Below are positions 13,992-19,544 of a stretch of 49,207 nucleotides of DNA, piece after piece. This DNA comes from a virus. Positions within the stretch are counted from its first letter, which is position 1. Every line of letters starts with the position of its first letter. Both the position numbers and the translations under genes were made by a program. The notes below the pieces were generated by a model, which ran no database searches, had not been told where the DNA came from, and worked only from the letters and a program-made list of their open reading frames with translations. Location of the stretch: IMG/VR virus record IMGVR_UViG_3300042691_034842, positions 1 to 49,207 of that record; one strand, given 5' to 3'.

Positions 13992-14061
13992 CAGTTTCAG
14001 CCGGAATTGAACCGGAAAGTTTAAACCAAAATTAAATGCCCACCATGGGCGCGAAGTAACT
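13992..14061 (-). tRNA. tRNA-Gln(UUG), degenerate copy
   Basis: Anticodon stem TTTAA/TTAAA with loop TTTTGGT (UUG) and discriminator G support glutamine. However the acceptor AGTTACT/TGAAACT has two mismatches, the D-arm GCGCCCATGGTGGGC is abnormal, and the T-loop is TTCAATT with one stem mismatch. A regular tRNA-Gln(UUG) exists at 15144-15214, so this copy may be decaying or specialised. Confidence 0.6.
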
Positions 14062-14084
14062 GTGGTCCTTACTATTCATCAATG

Positions 14085-14170
14085 TGGGAGTAACAGGAAT
14101 CGAACCTGTACCTCTGCAGGCTGCGGTTTTACAGACCGTGGTGGCTAAAGCCAGTATCCACCTTACTCCC
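14085..14170 (-). tRNA. tRNA-Tyr(GUA)
   Basis: Class II tRNA: acceptor GGGAGTA/TACTCCC, D-stem GTGG/CCAC, anticodon loop CTGTAAA, variable arm of about 13 nt, T-arm ACAGG-TTCGATT-CCTGT, discriminator A. Confidence 0.95.
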
Positions 14171-14206
14171 AATTTGTAGAAGAATGCTTAGAAAAGTTTG
14201 TTTTGG

Positions 14207-14277
14207 TTGTAAATGCGGGACTCAAACCCACGCGTTTTTCTTGGAAGGAAAATGATCTATCTCTGATCTAATTTACG
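14207..14277 (-). tRNA. tRNA-Gly(UCC)-like, second copy, unusual D-loop
   Basis: Anticodon stem TTTTC/GAAAA with loop CTTCCAA (UCC), T-arm GTGGG-TTTGAGT-CCCGC, acceptor CGTAAAT/ATTTACA with a C1-A72 mismatch. The D-arm GATC-AGAGATA-GATC lacks the G18-G19 pair, and the discriminator is A rather than U. It may be a divergent tRNA or tRNA mimic. Confidence 0.65.
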
Positions 14278-14398
14278 AAGTAACTTTTCAATTTACTATC
14301 TACAATAATTTTGCTGAGAATGACTAGAAGAGTTGTTTTTCAATTTAGATTTACAAGTCTACGAAGTAACTCTATCTATAACTACAGCATTTGTATTT
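14278..14398 (-). ncRNA. Leader element related to 10211-10300
   Basis: Minus strand GCTGTAGTTATAG (14376-14388), then AGAGTTACTTCG, with AGAGTT pairing to AACTCT (14329-14334 with 14368-14373). The copy near 10270 has TGAGTT/AACTCA, a compensated change. The block ends in a second AGTTACTTCG that runs into the 5' end of the glycine tRNA. Confidence 0.6.
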
Positions 14399-14408
14399 TC
14401 AAAGATCT
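14399..14408 (-). promoter_or_regulatory. boxA-like site, copy 2
   Basis: Minus strand AGATCTTTGA, about 25 nt after the promoter-like box at 14433-14458 and just before the leader element, the expected place for an antitermination signal. Confidence 0.4.
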
Positions 14409-14432
14409 TTTATTCTTATTTTTCTTATACAT

Positions 14433-14458
14433 TAAATATACAATAAAAATTTTGCCAA
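14433..14458 (-). promoter_or_regulatory. Promoter-like element for the distal tRNA group
   Basis: Minus strand TTG-GCAAAAT-N8-TATATTT with 15-nt spacing, the closest to the family consensus. It lies downstream of tRNA-Asn and could start the transcript that carries the leader element and the tRNAs from tRNA-Gly(UCC)-like onward. Confidence 0.6.
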
Positions 14459-14472
14459 AAGATATTTTTTTG

Positions 14473-14544
14473 CGCTTTCGGAGAATTACGATATCTCGGC
14501 CTCGAATTTAACAAATTCTTGCTCTGCCTCTGAGCTACGAAAGC
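14473..14544 (-). tRNA. tRNA-Asn(GUU)
   Basis: Acceptor GCTTTCG/CGAAAGC, D-arm GCTCAGAGGCAGAGC, anticodon loop TTGTTAA, discriminator G. The T-loop is ATCGTAA instead of the usual TTCGAAT, with one T-stem mismatch. Confidence 0.9.
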
Positions 14545-14549
14545 GAATG

Positions 14550-14622
14550 TGGAGATACCAAGACTCGAACTTGGATTACCTGAGTATCAGTCAGGCGTGA
14601 TAAACCATTCTACTATATCTCC
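14550..14622 (-). tRNA. tRNA-Ile(GAU)
   Basis: Acceptor GGAGATA/TATCTCC, D-arm GTAGAATGGTTTATCAC, anticodon stem CCTGA/TCAGG with loop CTGATAC, T-arm CCAAG-TTCGAGT-CTTGG. Confidence 0.95.
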
Positions 14623-14683
14623 ATGGGGTCCGATACTAGCTTTCCATCACACTCGGACCAAGATGTGCGTCATACTAGGTTTG
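14623..14683 (-). ncRNA. Structured spacer with GGTCCGA stem
   Basis: GGTCCGA and TCGGACC pair around a 19-nt loop ending in CTAGTA. A second AACCTAGTATGACGCAC stretch lies beside it. No ORF. Confidence 0.4.
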
Positions 14684-14769
14684 CGGAGAGCATTGTATCG
14701 AAACAAATACCGTGTTAGGGTACCACTCGCTTAGCAGGCGGTGACAGCAACCTTACTGTTTTACTCTCC
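14684..14769 (-). tRNA. tRNA-Ser(GCU)
   Basis: Class II tRNA: acceptor GGAGAGT/GCTCTCC, anticodon loop CTGCTAA with an imperfect stem, variable arm TACC...GGTA, discriminator G. The T-arm is TTTGT-TTCGAT-ACAAT, so the T-loop has six rather than seven bases. Confidence 0.88.
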
Positions 14770-14831
14770 ATTTTGGCAGTTTTTAATTCATATCGAGGGA
14801 AGGAGATACCAGCTCCAAAACTCGGAAGGTG
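14770..14831 (-). other. Structured spacer, tRNA-His to tRNA-Ser
   Basis: 62 bases with no gene. A GGAG-CTGGTAT-CTCC hairpin lies inside a CGAG/CTCG pairing. Confidence 0.35.
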
Positions 14832-14903
14832 GGTGTAAGAACGGTATCGAACCGTCTTCCCTGGCTCCACAAACCAGTGCATCACCTTAATGCTTCAAAC
14901 ACC
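14832..14903 (-). tRNA. tRNA-His(GUG)
   Basis: Anticodon stem CTGGT/GCCAG with loop TTGTGGA. C73 and an encoded G at -1 (position 14903) are the histidine identity pair. The acceptor GTGTTTG/CTTACAC has two T-T mismatches. T-arm GACGG-TTCGATA-CCGTT. Confidence 0.92.
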
Positions 14904-14974
14904 ATGTAAAGAGAATCAGAACACACAATACGGATGAATTCTATGTTCCCGGACATTGCTGGTAATTCTCTCTG
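14904..14974 (-). ncRNA. Spacer RNA closed by a 7-bp inverted repeat
   Basis: AGAGAAT (14910-14916) and ATTCTCT (14965-14971) bracket the interval between tRNA-Ser(UGA) and tRNA-His. No ORF. Confidence 0.45.
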
Positions 14975-15058
14975 TGGAGAGTGACGGACTCGAACCCCCA
15001 CGCCGTGTTACCGACTTCACTGTTTTCAAGACAGCTAACTACTCCTTTAGGACTCTCC
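14975..15058 (-). tRNA. tRNA-Ser(UGA)
   Basis: Class II tRNA: acceptor GGAGAGT/ACTCTCC, D-arm CTAA/TTAG, anticodon stem CTGT/ACAG with loop CTTGAAA, T-loop TTCGAGT with one stem mismatch. The discriminator is A, not the G usual for serine. Confidence 0.88.
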
Positions 15059-15143
15059 TTATTAAACATATCACCTGTTCTACGCACATTTTTACTTTAG
15101 TTTATATCAGCTAAAGTGCCGTGCCAGCTACGAACTATGTTTG
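15059..15143 (-). ncRNA. Rod-like spacer RNA closed by a 7-bp inverted repeat
   Basis: AAACATA (15064-15070) and TATGTTT (15136-15142) bracket nested helices GTTC/GAAC, GCAC/GTGC and ACTTTAG/CTAAAGT. Together they form one long rod with internal loops, reminiscent of a Y RNA stem. No ORF. Confidence 0.55.
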
Positions 15144-15214
15144 ATGCCACAGAAGGGGTCGAACCTTCAACAAGAGAGCCAAAATCTCTTATGTTACCAT
15201 TACACTATGTGGCA
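15144..15214 (-). tRNA. tRNA-Gln(UUG)
   Basis: Acceptor TGCCACA/TGTGGCA, D-arm GTGTAATGGTAACAT, anticodon stem AGAGA/TCTCT with loop TTTTGGC, T-arm GAAGG-TTCGACC-CCTTC. Confidence 0.94.
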
Positions 15215-15222
15215 GTGTGTTG

Positions 15223-15294
15223 AGCAGCAAAAGAATTTCGAAATCTCAACCTTCACATTGGCAATGTGACGCTCTGCCTTTGAGCTATTGCTGC
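15223..15294 (-). tRNA. tRNA-Gly(GCC)
   Basis: Acceptor GCAGCAA/TTGCTGC, D-arm GCTCAAAGGCAGAGC, anticodon stem TCACA/TGTGA with loop TTGCCAA, discriminator U. T-loop TTCGAAA with a T-T closing mismatch. Confidence 0.94.
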
Positions 15295-15300
15295 TTATTG

Positions 15301-15372
15301 TAGAAGATGGGAATTTTGAAATCCCGACCCTCGCCATGTAAGGGCGATGCTCTGCCTCTGAGCTAATCTTCT
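15301..15372 (-). tRNA. tRNA-Val(UAC)
   Basis: Acceptor AGAAGAT/ATCTTCT, D-arm GCTCAGAGGCAGAGC, anticodon stem TCGCC/GGCGA with loop CTTACAT, T-loop TTCAAAA. Confidence 0.94.
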
Positions 15373-15455
15373 AGATGTCAGCTGTTTAAGGTACAGCTGC
15401 GACTCAAACCTGAAGGTTAGTTATATATTGGAAACCTACCTACAATCTACCGGCG
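15373..15455 (-). other. Spacer with CAGCTGT hairpin and tRNA-like remnant
   Basis: CAGCTGT (15379-15385) and ACAGCTG (15393-15399) form a hairpin. Upstream on the minus strand, GGTTTGAGTC resembles a T-loop and AGGTT/AACCT pair, but no complete tRNA can be folded. It may be a decayed tRNA. Confidence 0.35.
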
Positions 15456-15528
15456 TGGAGAAGGTGGAACTCGAATCCACAACCTCATGCTTGCAAAGCA
15501 CGTGCTCATCCACTAGAGCTTCATCCCC
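15456..15528 (-). tRNA. tRNA-Ala(UGC)
   Basis: Acceptor GGGGATG/CTTCTCC, D-arm GCTCTAGTGGATGAGC, anticodon stem CGTGC/GCATG with loop TTTGCAA, T-arm GTGGA-TTCGAGT-TCCAC. The G3-U70 alanine identity pair is present. Confidence 0.95.
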
Positions 15529-15534
15529 ATTGTG

Positions 15535-15609
15535 TCGGGTAGAGAGGACTCGAACCTCCACGATGCCTTCGCCCCAAACGAAGTGACCTAGCCATTGGTC
15601 CACTACCCG
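15535..15609 (-). tRNA. tRNA-Pro(UGG)
   Basis: Acceptor CGGGTAG/CTACCCG, D-arm GACCAATGGCTAGGTC, anticodon stem CTTCG/CGAAG with loop TTTGGGG, T-loop TTCGAGT, discriminator A. Confidence 0.95.
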
Positions 15610-15625
15610 AAATATTATTCTACCG

Positions 15626-15695
15626 AGGTTAAGGTGAGAATTGAACTCACTCCGTAGATTTTGCAGATCTACCGGCCGCCACGACCAACTTAACC
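15626..15695 (-). tRNA. tRNA-Cys(GCA)
   Basis: Acceptor GGTTAAG/CTTAACC, short D-arm, anticodon stem TAGAT/ATCTA with loop CTGCAAA, T-arm GTGAG-TTCAATT-CTCAC, discriminator U as expected for cysteine. Confidence 0.94.
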
Positions 15696-15702
15696 TTATT
15701 CG

Positions 15703-15775
15703 TACTCCCGGACTGACTCGAACAGTCATTACTAGATCCGTAGTCTAGAGTTCTAATCCATTGAACTACAGGAGC
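15703..15775 (-). tRNA. tRNA-Arg(ACG)
   Basis: Acceptor GCTCCTG/CGGGAGT, D-arm GTTCAATGGATTAGAAC, anticodon stem CTAGA/TCTAG with loop CTACGGA, T-arm GACTG-TTCGAGT-CAGTC. A34 would need deamination to inosine by host TadA. Confidence 0.95.
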
Positions 15776-15785
15776 ATATAACTTG

Positions 15786-15857
15786 CACGCACGTAAGGAC
15801 TCGAACCTTCATTTTCGCTTTTGGAGAGCGACGTTCTACCAATTGAACTACGCGCGC
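15786..15857 (-). tRNA. tRNA-Trp(CCA)
   Basis: Acceptor GCGCGCG/CGTGCGT, D-arm GTTCAATTGGTAGAAC, anticodon stem TCGCT/AGCGA with loop CTCCAAA, T-loop TTCGAGT, discriminator G. Confidence 0.95.
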
Positions 15858-15865
15858 GTTTTTAT

Positions 15866-15882
15866 CAATATGTCAAAGATCC
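15866..15882 (-). promoter_or_regulatory. boxA-like site, copy 3
   Basis: Minus strand GGATCTTTGACATATTG, overlapping the stop of the HNH gene and 9 nt before tRNA-Trp. I recall TTCTTTGACATATTG-type sequences in the rRNA leaders of Flavobacteria and Bacteroides, where they act in antitermination. Confidence 0.5.
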
Positions 15883-16310
15883 TTTAGATAATCTTGTATA
15901 GTTATATTTTGTTCTTTTTCTAAGTAGTGAAACTCAGAATGACAATTTCTACACAAAGTAATACATTTTTCTATTTCATTCCAAAATTTTTCTTTACCTA
16001 AATAATAATTACTACTAATATCAAACTTTTTGTTTTTAGGATCTAAATGATGAAAATCTAAAATATACCATCTTTTATCTCCACATTTAGAACAAGTACA
16101 TGTTTTTTTATATTCAACAAAAATGTTTTTCTTTTTCTTAGTTACACTTTTATTTTTTTCTAATTGTATTTCTCTGTTTTCGTAATACCAATCTAAATGT
16201 TGTTTTTTAGTACATTCACGACAGGCTTTTTGTTTACCATCACTTTGTATTTTATTATTATTAAATTCACTCAGTTCTTTTTGTTGTTTGCATTTATTAC
16301 ATATTTTCAT
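15873..16310 (-). CDS. HNH endonuclease, zinc-ribbon type
   Basis: 145 residues. An N-terminal zinc knuckle (CNKC at 4-7, CREC at 30-33) is followed by CSKC, the HNH core FHHLDP at 86-91 and CRNCH at 120-124. All key His and Cys residues are present, so it should cut DNA. It interrupts the tRNA array between tRNA-Trp and tRNA-Lys, as expected of a free-standing homing endonuclease gene. Confidence 0.88.
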   Translation of the reverse strand: MKICNKCKQQKELSEFNNNKIQSDGKQKACRECTKKQHLDWYYENREIQLEKNKSVTKKKKNIFVEYKKTCTCSKCGDKRWYILDFHHLDPKNKKFDISSNYYLGKEKFWNEIEKCITLCRNCHSEFHYLEKEQNITIQDYLKDL

Positions 16311-16373
16311 AATTATTGTTTATAATAAATATATAGCTTTTAATAAATATTACAAATTAAAATACATTTTTTG

Positions 16374-16445
16374 TGCCCCCTACCGGTAACGATCCGATCC
16401 TGGTATATTAAAAGTATACTGCTTACACCTGTTTGCTAAGAGGGC
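16374..16445 (-). tRNA. tRNA-Lys(UUU)
   Basis: Acceptor GCCCTCT/AGGGGGC, D-arm GCAAACAGGTGTAAGC, anticodon stem GTATA/TATAC with loop CTTTTAA. The T-arm is ATCGG-ATCGTTA-CCGGT, with a divergent loop. Confidence 0.92.
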
Positions 16446-16528
16446 ATTTATTTTGTTCCCTCTTGCTTCAGAGGGACTACTTATGTTTTCGTTTAGTTGT
16501 CTTTCGTTTCATTTTCTTATAGTTTGTG
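16446..16528 (-). other. Spacer with CCCTCT hairpin
   Basis: 83 bases without a gene. CCCTCT-GAAGCA-AGAGGG forms one strong hairpin; the rest is T-rich on the plus strand and looks unstructured. Confidence 0.4.
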
Positions 16529-16601
16529 TGGTACCCCTCGGTTCCGACCCGAGTCCTGAAGATTTTCAGTCTTCCGCTTCTACCAAGTTAGCTTGAGCAC
16601 C
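16529..16601 (-). tRNA. tRNA-Phe(GAA)
   Basis: Acceptor GGTGCTC/GGGTACC, D-arm GCTAACTTGGTAGAAGC, anticodon stem GAAGA/TCTTC with loop CTGAAAA. T-arm CTCGG-GTCGGAA-CCGAG with an unusual loop. Confidence 0.92.
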
Positions 16602-16604
16602 ATT

Positions 16605-16636
16605 AAAAAAGCCCTGATCTTTTGAACCAGGGCTTT
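16605..16636 (-). terminator. Intrinsic terminator upstream of tRNA-Phe
   Basis: Minus strand AAAGCCCTG and CAGGGCTTT pair over 9 bp and continue into TTT. It ends the transcript of the small RNA or ORF at 16657-16797, so the tRNA array either starts after it or depends on read-through. Confidence 0.88.
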
Positions 16637-16656
16637 GTAATTTTGTTTATATATTT

Positions 16657-16797
16657 TTAAACATCTATATTACATTGCCCGGGTATACTAGGTTTGCCTT
16701 GCACATCCGTATTAATCGAATTAAAGCAATACCCTAGCGCTAACGTACTTCTACGTTCGTTTTGCCATGTTATTGTATGTAATATGTTTGTTTTCAT
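16657..16797 (-). ncRNA. Candidate small structured RNA (or 46-aa ORF)
   Basis: A unit with its own -10-like boxes upstream (near 16810 and 16840) and terminator downstream. Folding is strong: ATATTACAT/ATGTAATAT closes it, with hairpins AACGTA-GAAG-TACGTT and TTAAT-TCG-ATTAA inside. A frame of 46 codons starting MKTNILHTITW is also open, but its codons (GCG, CTA, GGG, CCC) are unlike the AT-rich genes around it. I favour a non-coding RNA. Confidence 0.55.
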
Positions 16798-16849
16798 TTG
16801 TTGCGTCTATAAATATATACAAATCTTAATTCCCGATAAATATACTAAC

Positions 16850-17068
16850 TTACTTTGCCATCTCCAAAACTACTTCTACTATTTTTGATTCGCTTGCTGC
16901 TTTTACTTCAAAATTCTGTTCTGATCTTTCTGTCAGATGTTTTGTTATAGTAGCTTCTGCTTCAGTTACTGACATTGCGTCTACTAAGTAATTTGAACTG
17001 TGTTTTTTTAATTTACCGTTTTCGTCTTCTACAGTAAATTGTACTTTTACATTAAAAAATTGTGCCAT
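16850..17068 (-). CDS. DUF4494-like protein
   Basis: 72 residues. The pattern VDENGK-like start (EDENGKLKKHSSN) followed by YLVDAMSVTEAEATI is characteristic of DUF4494, a small family I recall mostly from Bacteroidota and their phages. Function unknown. It supports the proposed host group. Confidence 0.75.
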   Translation of the reverse strand: MAQFFNVKVQFTVEDENGKLKKHSSNYLVDAMSVTEAEATITKHLTERSEQNFEVKAASESKIVEVVLEMAK

Positions 17069-17070
17069 AA

Positions 17071-17304
17071 TTATTGTTGTTTATATGTTTCGTTGTAGTA
17101 TTGTTCTGCTTCTGATGAAAACCTATATGGTGACAAGGCAAGTGCAGCTTTTTTTATTTGCTCCTCAAACATTTGATTGGCTTGTTTAAGAATGTCGTGA
17201 TGTTTTACAGCATATTCTCCTAAACTTAATTCCTTACTTTCTAATTGAATCAAAAGTTTGCGGTGTTCTTTAGCATACCAATCTACTGCTGTCTGTTGTA
17301 TCAT
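17071..17304 (-). CDS. Unknown helical protein, 77 aa
   Basis: 77 residues, helical, rich in Glu, Lys and Tyr. Begins MIQQT, as does the next protein upstream, suggesting a duplicated start region. The start overlaps the upstream stop by 1 nt (TAATG). No family recognised. Confidence 0.7.
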   Translation of the reverse strand: MIQQTAVDWYAKEHRKLLIQLESKELSLGEYAVKHHDILKQANQMFEEQIKKAALALSPYRFSSEAEQYYNETYKQQ

Positions 17305-17513
17305 TATTTACAATATTTTAATAGTGCGTTAAAGTTTATGAATCCGATTTCTTGTGCGTGTTCCATTGAAAATGTATGTCTTTGTACATCAAGACCTTTT
17401 TCTATAACAACATGAACCATTGAAGAAAAATAATTTACTTCAATTGAAGTGACATGGTGTGTACCAGATAAATTCATACCCCAACATATAGATTTTTTTG
17501 TTTGTTGTATCAT
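17304..17513 (-). CDS. Unknown small protein, 69 aa
   Basis: 69 residues with beta-like segments (GTHHVTSIEVNYFSSMVHVV). Starts MIQQTKKS. Overlaps its neighbours by 1 and 4 nt, so it is part of one translation-coupled operon. Confidence 0.7.
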   Translation of the reverse strand: MIQQTKKSICWGMNLSGTHHVTSIEVNYFSSMVHVVIEKGLDVQRHTFSMEHAQEIGFINFNALLKYCK

Positions 17514-17845
17514 AGGTTTACTCCATGTGTCTTTTTCAATATCATATTCGCCTTGTAGTCATATAGGTATGGTCTGTATTTATAGAGTTTATTTGCAAAT
17601 TGTGTTCTTGTTTTCATATCTTCATATGATTCATCTTCCATTCTACGTGGAGGACAACTCATAAAATAATCAATATCATCATTGGTTATTTTTTCTTGAT
17701 TGGCAAACATCATCATTTTGGTAAATCCAAGAGAACCAATCATAGGCATTCCTGCTCTATAAGCTTCTACAATCTCTTTTGGTAGTTTAAATTCATTAAA
17801 TTTTTGTGCTAATTCTGGTCTATTTAACATATTTTTTATTTGCAT
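17510..17845 (-). CDS. Unknown protein, 111 aa
   Basis: 111 residues, helical; a distinctive SCPPRRMEDESYEDMKT region lies in the second half. M5 (MLNRPELAQK) is an alternative start. It is the first gene of a four-gene operon and has a promoter-like element just upstream. Confidence 0.7.
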   Translation of the reverse strand: MQIKNMLNRPELAQKFNEFKLPKEIVEAYRAGMPMIGSLGFTKMMMFANQEKITNDDIDYFMSCPPRRMEDESYEDMKTRTQFANKLYKYRPYLYDYKANMILKKTHGVNL

Positions 17846-17869
17846 TAAATATACAAAAAATTTTGCCTA
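17846..17869 (-). promoter_or_regulatory. Promoter-like element, operon 17845-16850
   Basis: Minus strand TAG-GCAAAAT-N6-TATATTT; spacing is 13 nt, two shorter than the usual 15. The ATG follows immediately, so any leader would be very short. Confidence 0.45.
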
Positions 17870-17877
17870 AACCAAAA

Positions 17878-18480
17878 TTATATTATTCCTAATGCTCTCA
17901 TGTTATCTAAATGTTTTCTTTCATCTACATCCCAAACATGAGGTACAGCTTTAACTTCAGTATTATCTTCAATATGACGTACTTGATCAGGAGTTAATGG
18001 ATCAGCTACTAATAAAAAATAGTCATTATAACACAACAATTCTAAATTATCAAGTAAATAATTAAATTTATTACCATCTTTAAAATTCAACAATAGTGGT
18101 ATTTTATAATCAGTTACTCTACGCTCACAAAAACCACAAGTATAACACTCTTCCTTTAAATAACCTTCAGTAATTAATTTTGTTTTGATTTTTTCAGGAG
18201 TAAATGACTCCCATCCAGTACCAGTTTCAATTATAAGTTTAACATTAGGTGATTTTTTTCTATTGGGTAAAAATTTGGGAATACCCTTACCACATTGGTT
18301 TTTATGAGAATCAAATAATGTAGGAGAATTAATATCATTTTCATCCACTCTAAATAACTTAGCAAATGGTTTGTAATGTTGATATGAACATCCTAGATAT
18401 TTTGCAGCAGCTCGATTAGATTTTGTAAATCGCATTGCTCGCAATATATCTTCTTTACTTAGTGGCTTTGGTTGACGCAT
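17878..18480 (-). CDS. Degenerate HNH-like protein with helix-turn-helix
   Basis: 200 residues. The N-terminus resembles the DNA-reading part of phage HNH proteins (MRFTKSNRAAAKYLGCS). CYTC at 112-115 is followed by LLLNFKDGN (129-137) and DNLELLCYND (144-153), which align with the usual LHLDHIDGN and NLRxLCPNCH. Both catalytic histidines and the second CxxC are lost. It keeps the frame but should be inactive as a nuclease, perhaps a domesticated DNA-binding protein. Confidence 0.7.
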   Translation of the reverse strand: MRQPKPLSKEDILRAMRFTKSNRAAAKYLGCSYQHYKPFAKLFRVDENDINSPTLFDSHKNQCGKGIPKFLPNRKKSPNVKLIIETGTGWESFTPEKIKTKLITEGYLKEECYTCGFCERRVTDYKIPLLLNFKDGNKFNYLLDNLELLCYNDYFLLVADPLTPDQVRHIEDNTEVKAVPHVWDVDERKHLDNMRALGII

Positions 18481-18886
18481 TTTTGATATTGTTTACAACC
18501 TCCCATAGATCAGATGGGTTATTTAATATAACAGGATTATCGTCTTTATCTCTTAGTTCATTAATGGAACCATTAAGATTTAATCTTTCATAAACATAGA
18601 AAAATATAACTGACGCTGCTTGTTTGCCGAAATGTAGTAATATCAAATTATCTATTATTTCATAGAAAGATTCATCATATTTGCTTAAGTCAATACTAAA
18701 ATCATTTTCAACTAAAGAAGTTCTAACATTTGCTCTCTCTAAGGCAACAATAATTTTTTCGAATGTTTCTTTATTTAAATTATATTCGCTTTTTTTCTTA
18801 CGTTTTAAGGATAAATCCGTACCAATCATTATCTCAAGAGTTTGTTTGATACTTTGAGCATGTTTTTCACCTTTATTTTCTTCCAT
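18455..18886 (-). CDS. Unknown protein, 143 aa
   Basis: 143 residues, helical. The early RKKKSEYNLNKETFEKI segment is basic and the centre acidic. No recognised domain. It overlaps the degenerate HNH gene by 26 nt and starts 2 nt after the gene upstream. Confidence 0.7.
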   Translation of the reverse strand: MEENKGEKHAQSIKQTLEIMIGTDLSLKRKKKSEYNLNKETFEKIIVALERANVRTSLVENDFSIDLSKYDESFYEIIDNLILLHFGKQAASVIFFYVYERLNLNGSINELRDKDDNPVILNNPSDLWEVVNNIKNASTKATK

Positions 18887-18888
18887 AA

Positions 18889-19188
18889 CTATAATTTTTT
18901 AATTAAATCTCTACACTCAATACATTTGTCATATTTTTCTTTTTCGATAAAATATTCAAGTGCTAATTCAAGAGAAGATTTAAATTTATCTTTATTTAGT
19001 TGTATATAAAAATCTGAATCTGCTACATCAAATAATTCTATATTTGATTTTTTATATTTAACAGCTTCTTTTACTGCGCTTACAACCTCACCAATTACTG
19101 CTTCTTTTATATTAGGTATATCATTCAACTGTTCATATGAAGCACCAGGTTGAACATAAACTTTAAACACTGGTATTTTACGTCTCAT
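18889..19188 (-). CDS. Unknown protein, 99 aa
   Basis: 99 residues: beta-like start (KIPVFKVYVQPGASYEQL) then helices. The C-terminal KEKYDKCIECRDLIKKL resembles the end of the 107-residue protein at 8027 (ELEEYELCAEIKKIVEG), hinting at paralogy. Function unknown. Confidence 0.7.
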   Translation of the reverse strand: MRRKIPVFKVYVQPGASYEQLNDIPNIKEAVIGEVVSAVKEAVKYKKSNIELFDVADSDFYIQLNKDKFKSSLELALEYFIEKEKYDKCIECRDLIKKL

Positions 19189-19191
19189 AAA

Positions 19192-19521
19192 TTATATTTT
19201 TGGTTCCTCTGGAGCAGGAGGTAATTCAGGGGCTACAGAAGGAGCAACATTTTCTCCCTTTAAAGCATTTTTAATTAGCAATCTTATATCTTGAATACTA
19301 ATTAAAAATCCAATTACATTAGCATAAGGTACATCAGTATCAACATTTGCTGTCATTTGATATTGAGACAACCCAGCATTTAGTCTTGATTGTAATTTTT
19401 GTATCATAGTAGCTTTAGCATCCCCCTCAAGTGTTTGGGATAATACAAATTGTACTTTAATTCCTTCTTTTGTAGGATTTTTATTAACTGATACTTTTAA
19501 TTTGGGTTTTACTTCTGCCAT
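19192..19521 (-). CDS. Unknown protein with Pro-rich tail, 109 aa
   Basis: 109 residues; mixed alpha/beta body (LKVSVNKNPTKEGIKVQFVL) and a low-complexity tail (APSVAPELPPAPEEPKI). No recognised family. First of four genes reading down to the degenerate HNH protein. Confidence 0.7.
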   Translation of the reverse strand: MAEVKPKLKVSVNKNPTKEGIKVQFVLSQTLEGDAKATMIQKLQSRLNAGLSQYQMTANVDTDVPYANVIGFLISIQDIRLLIKNALKGENVAPSVAPELPPAPEEPKI

Positions 19522-19544
19522 TGTGTATGTTTATATATAAATAT

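Noticed and set aside
12155-15729. Several frames of 60-100 codons across the tRNA array
   Set aside because: Each runs through tRNA sequences on either strand; tRNA arrays give open frames because of their higher GC content.
8875-16601. CRISPR array or other direct-repeat array
   Set aside because: The repeated TTCGAAT blocks are T-loops of tRNAs at irregular distances, not identical repeats with regular spacers.
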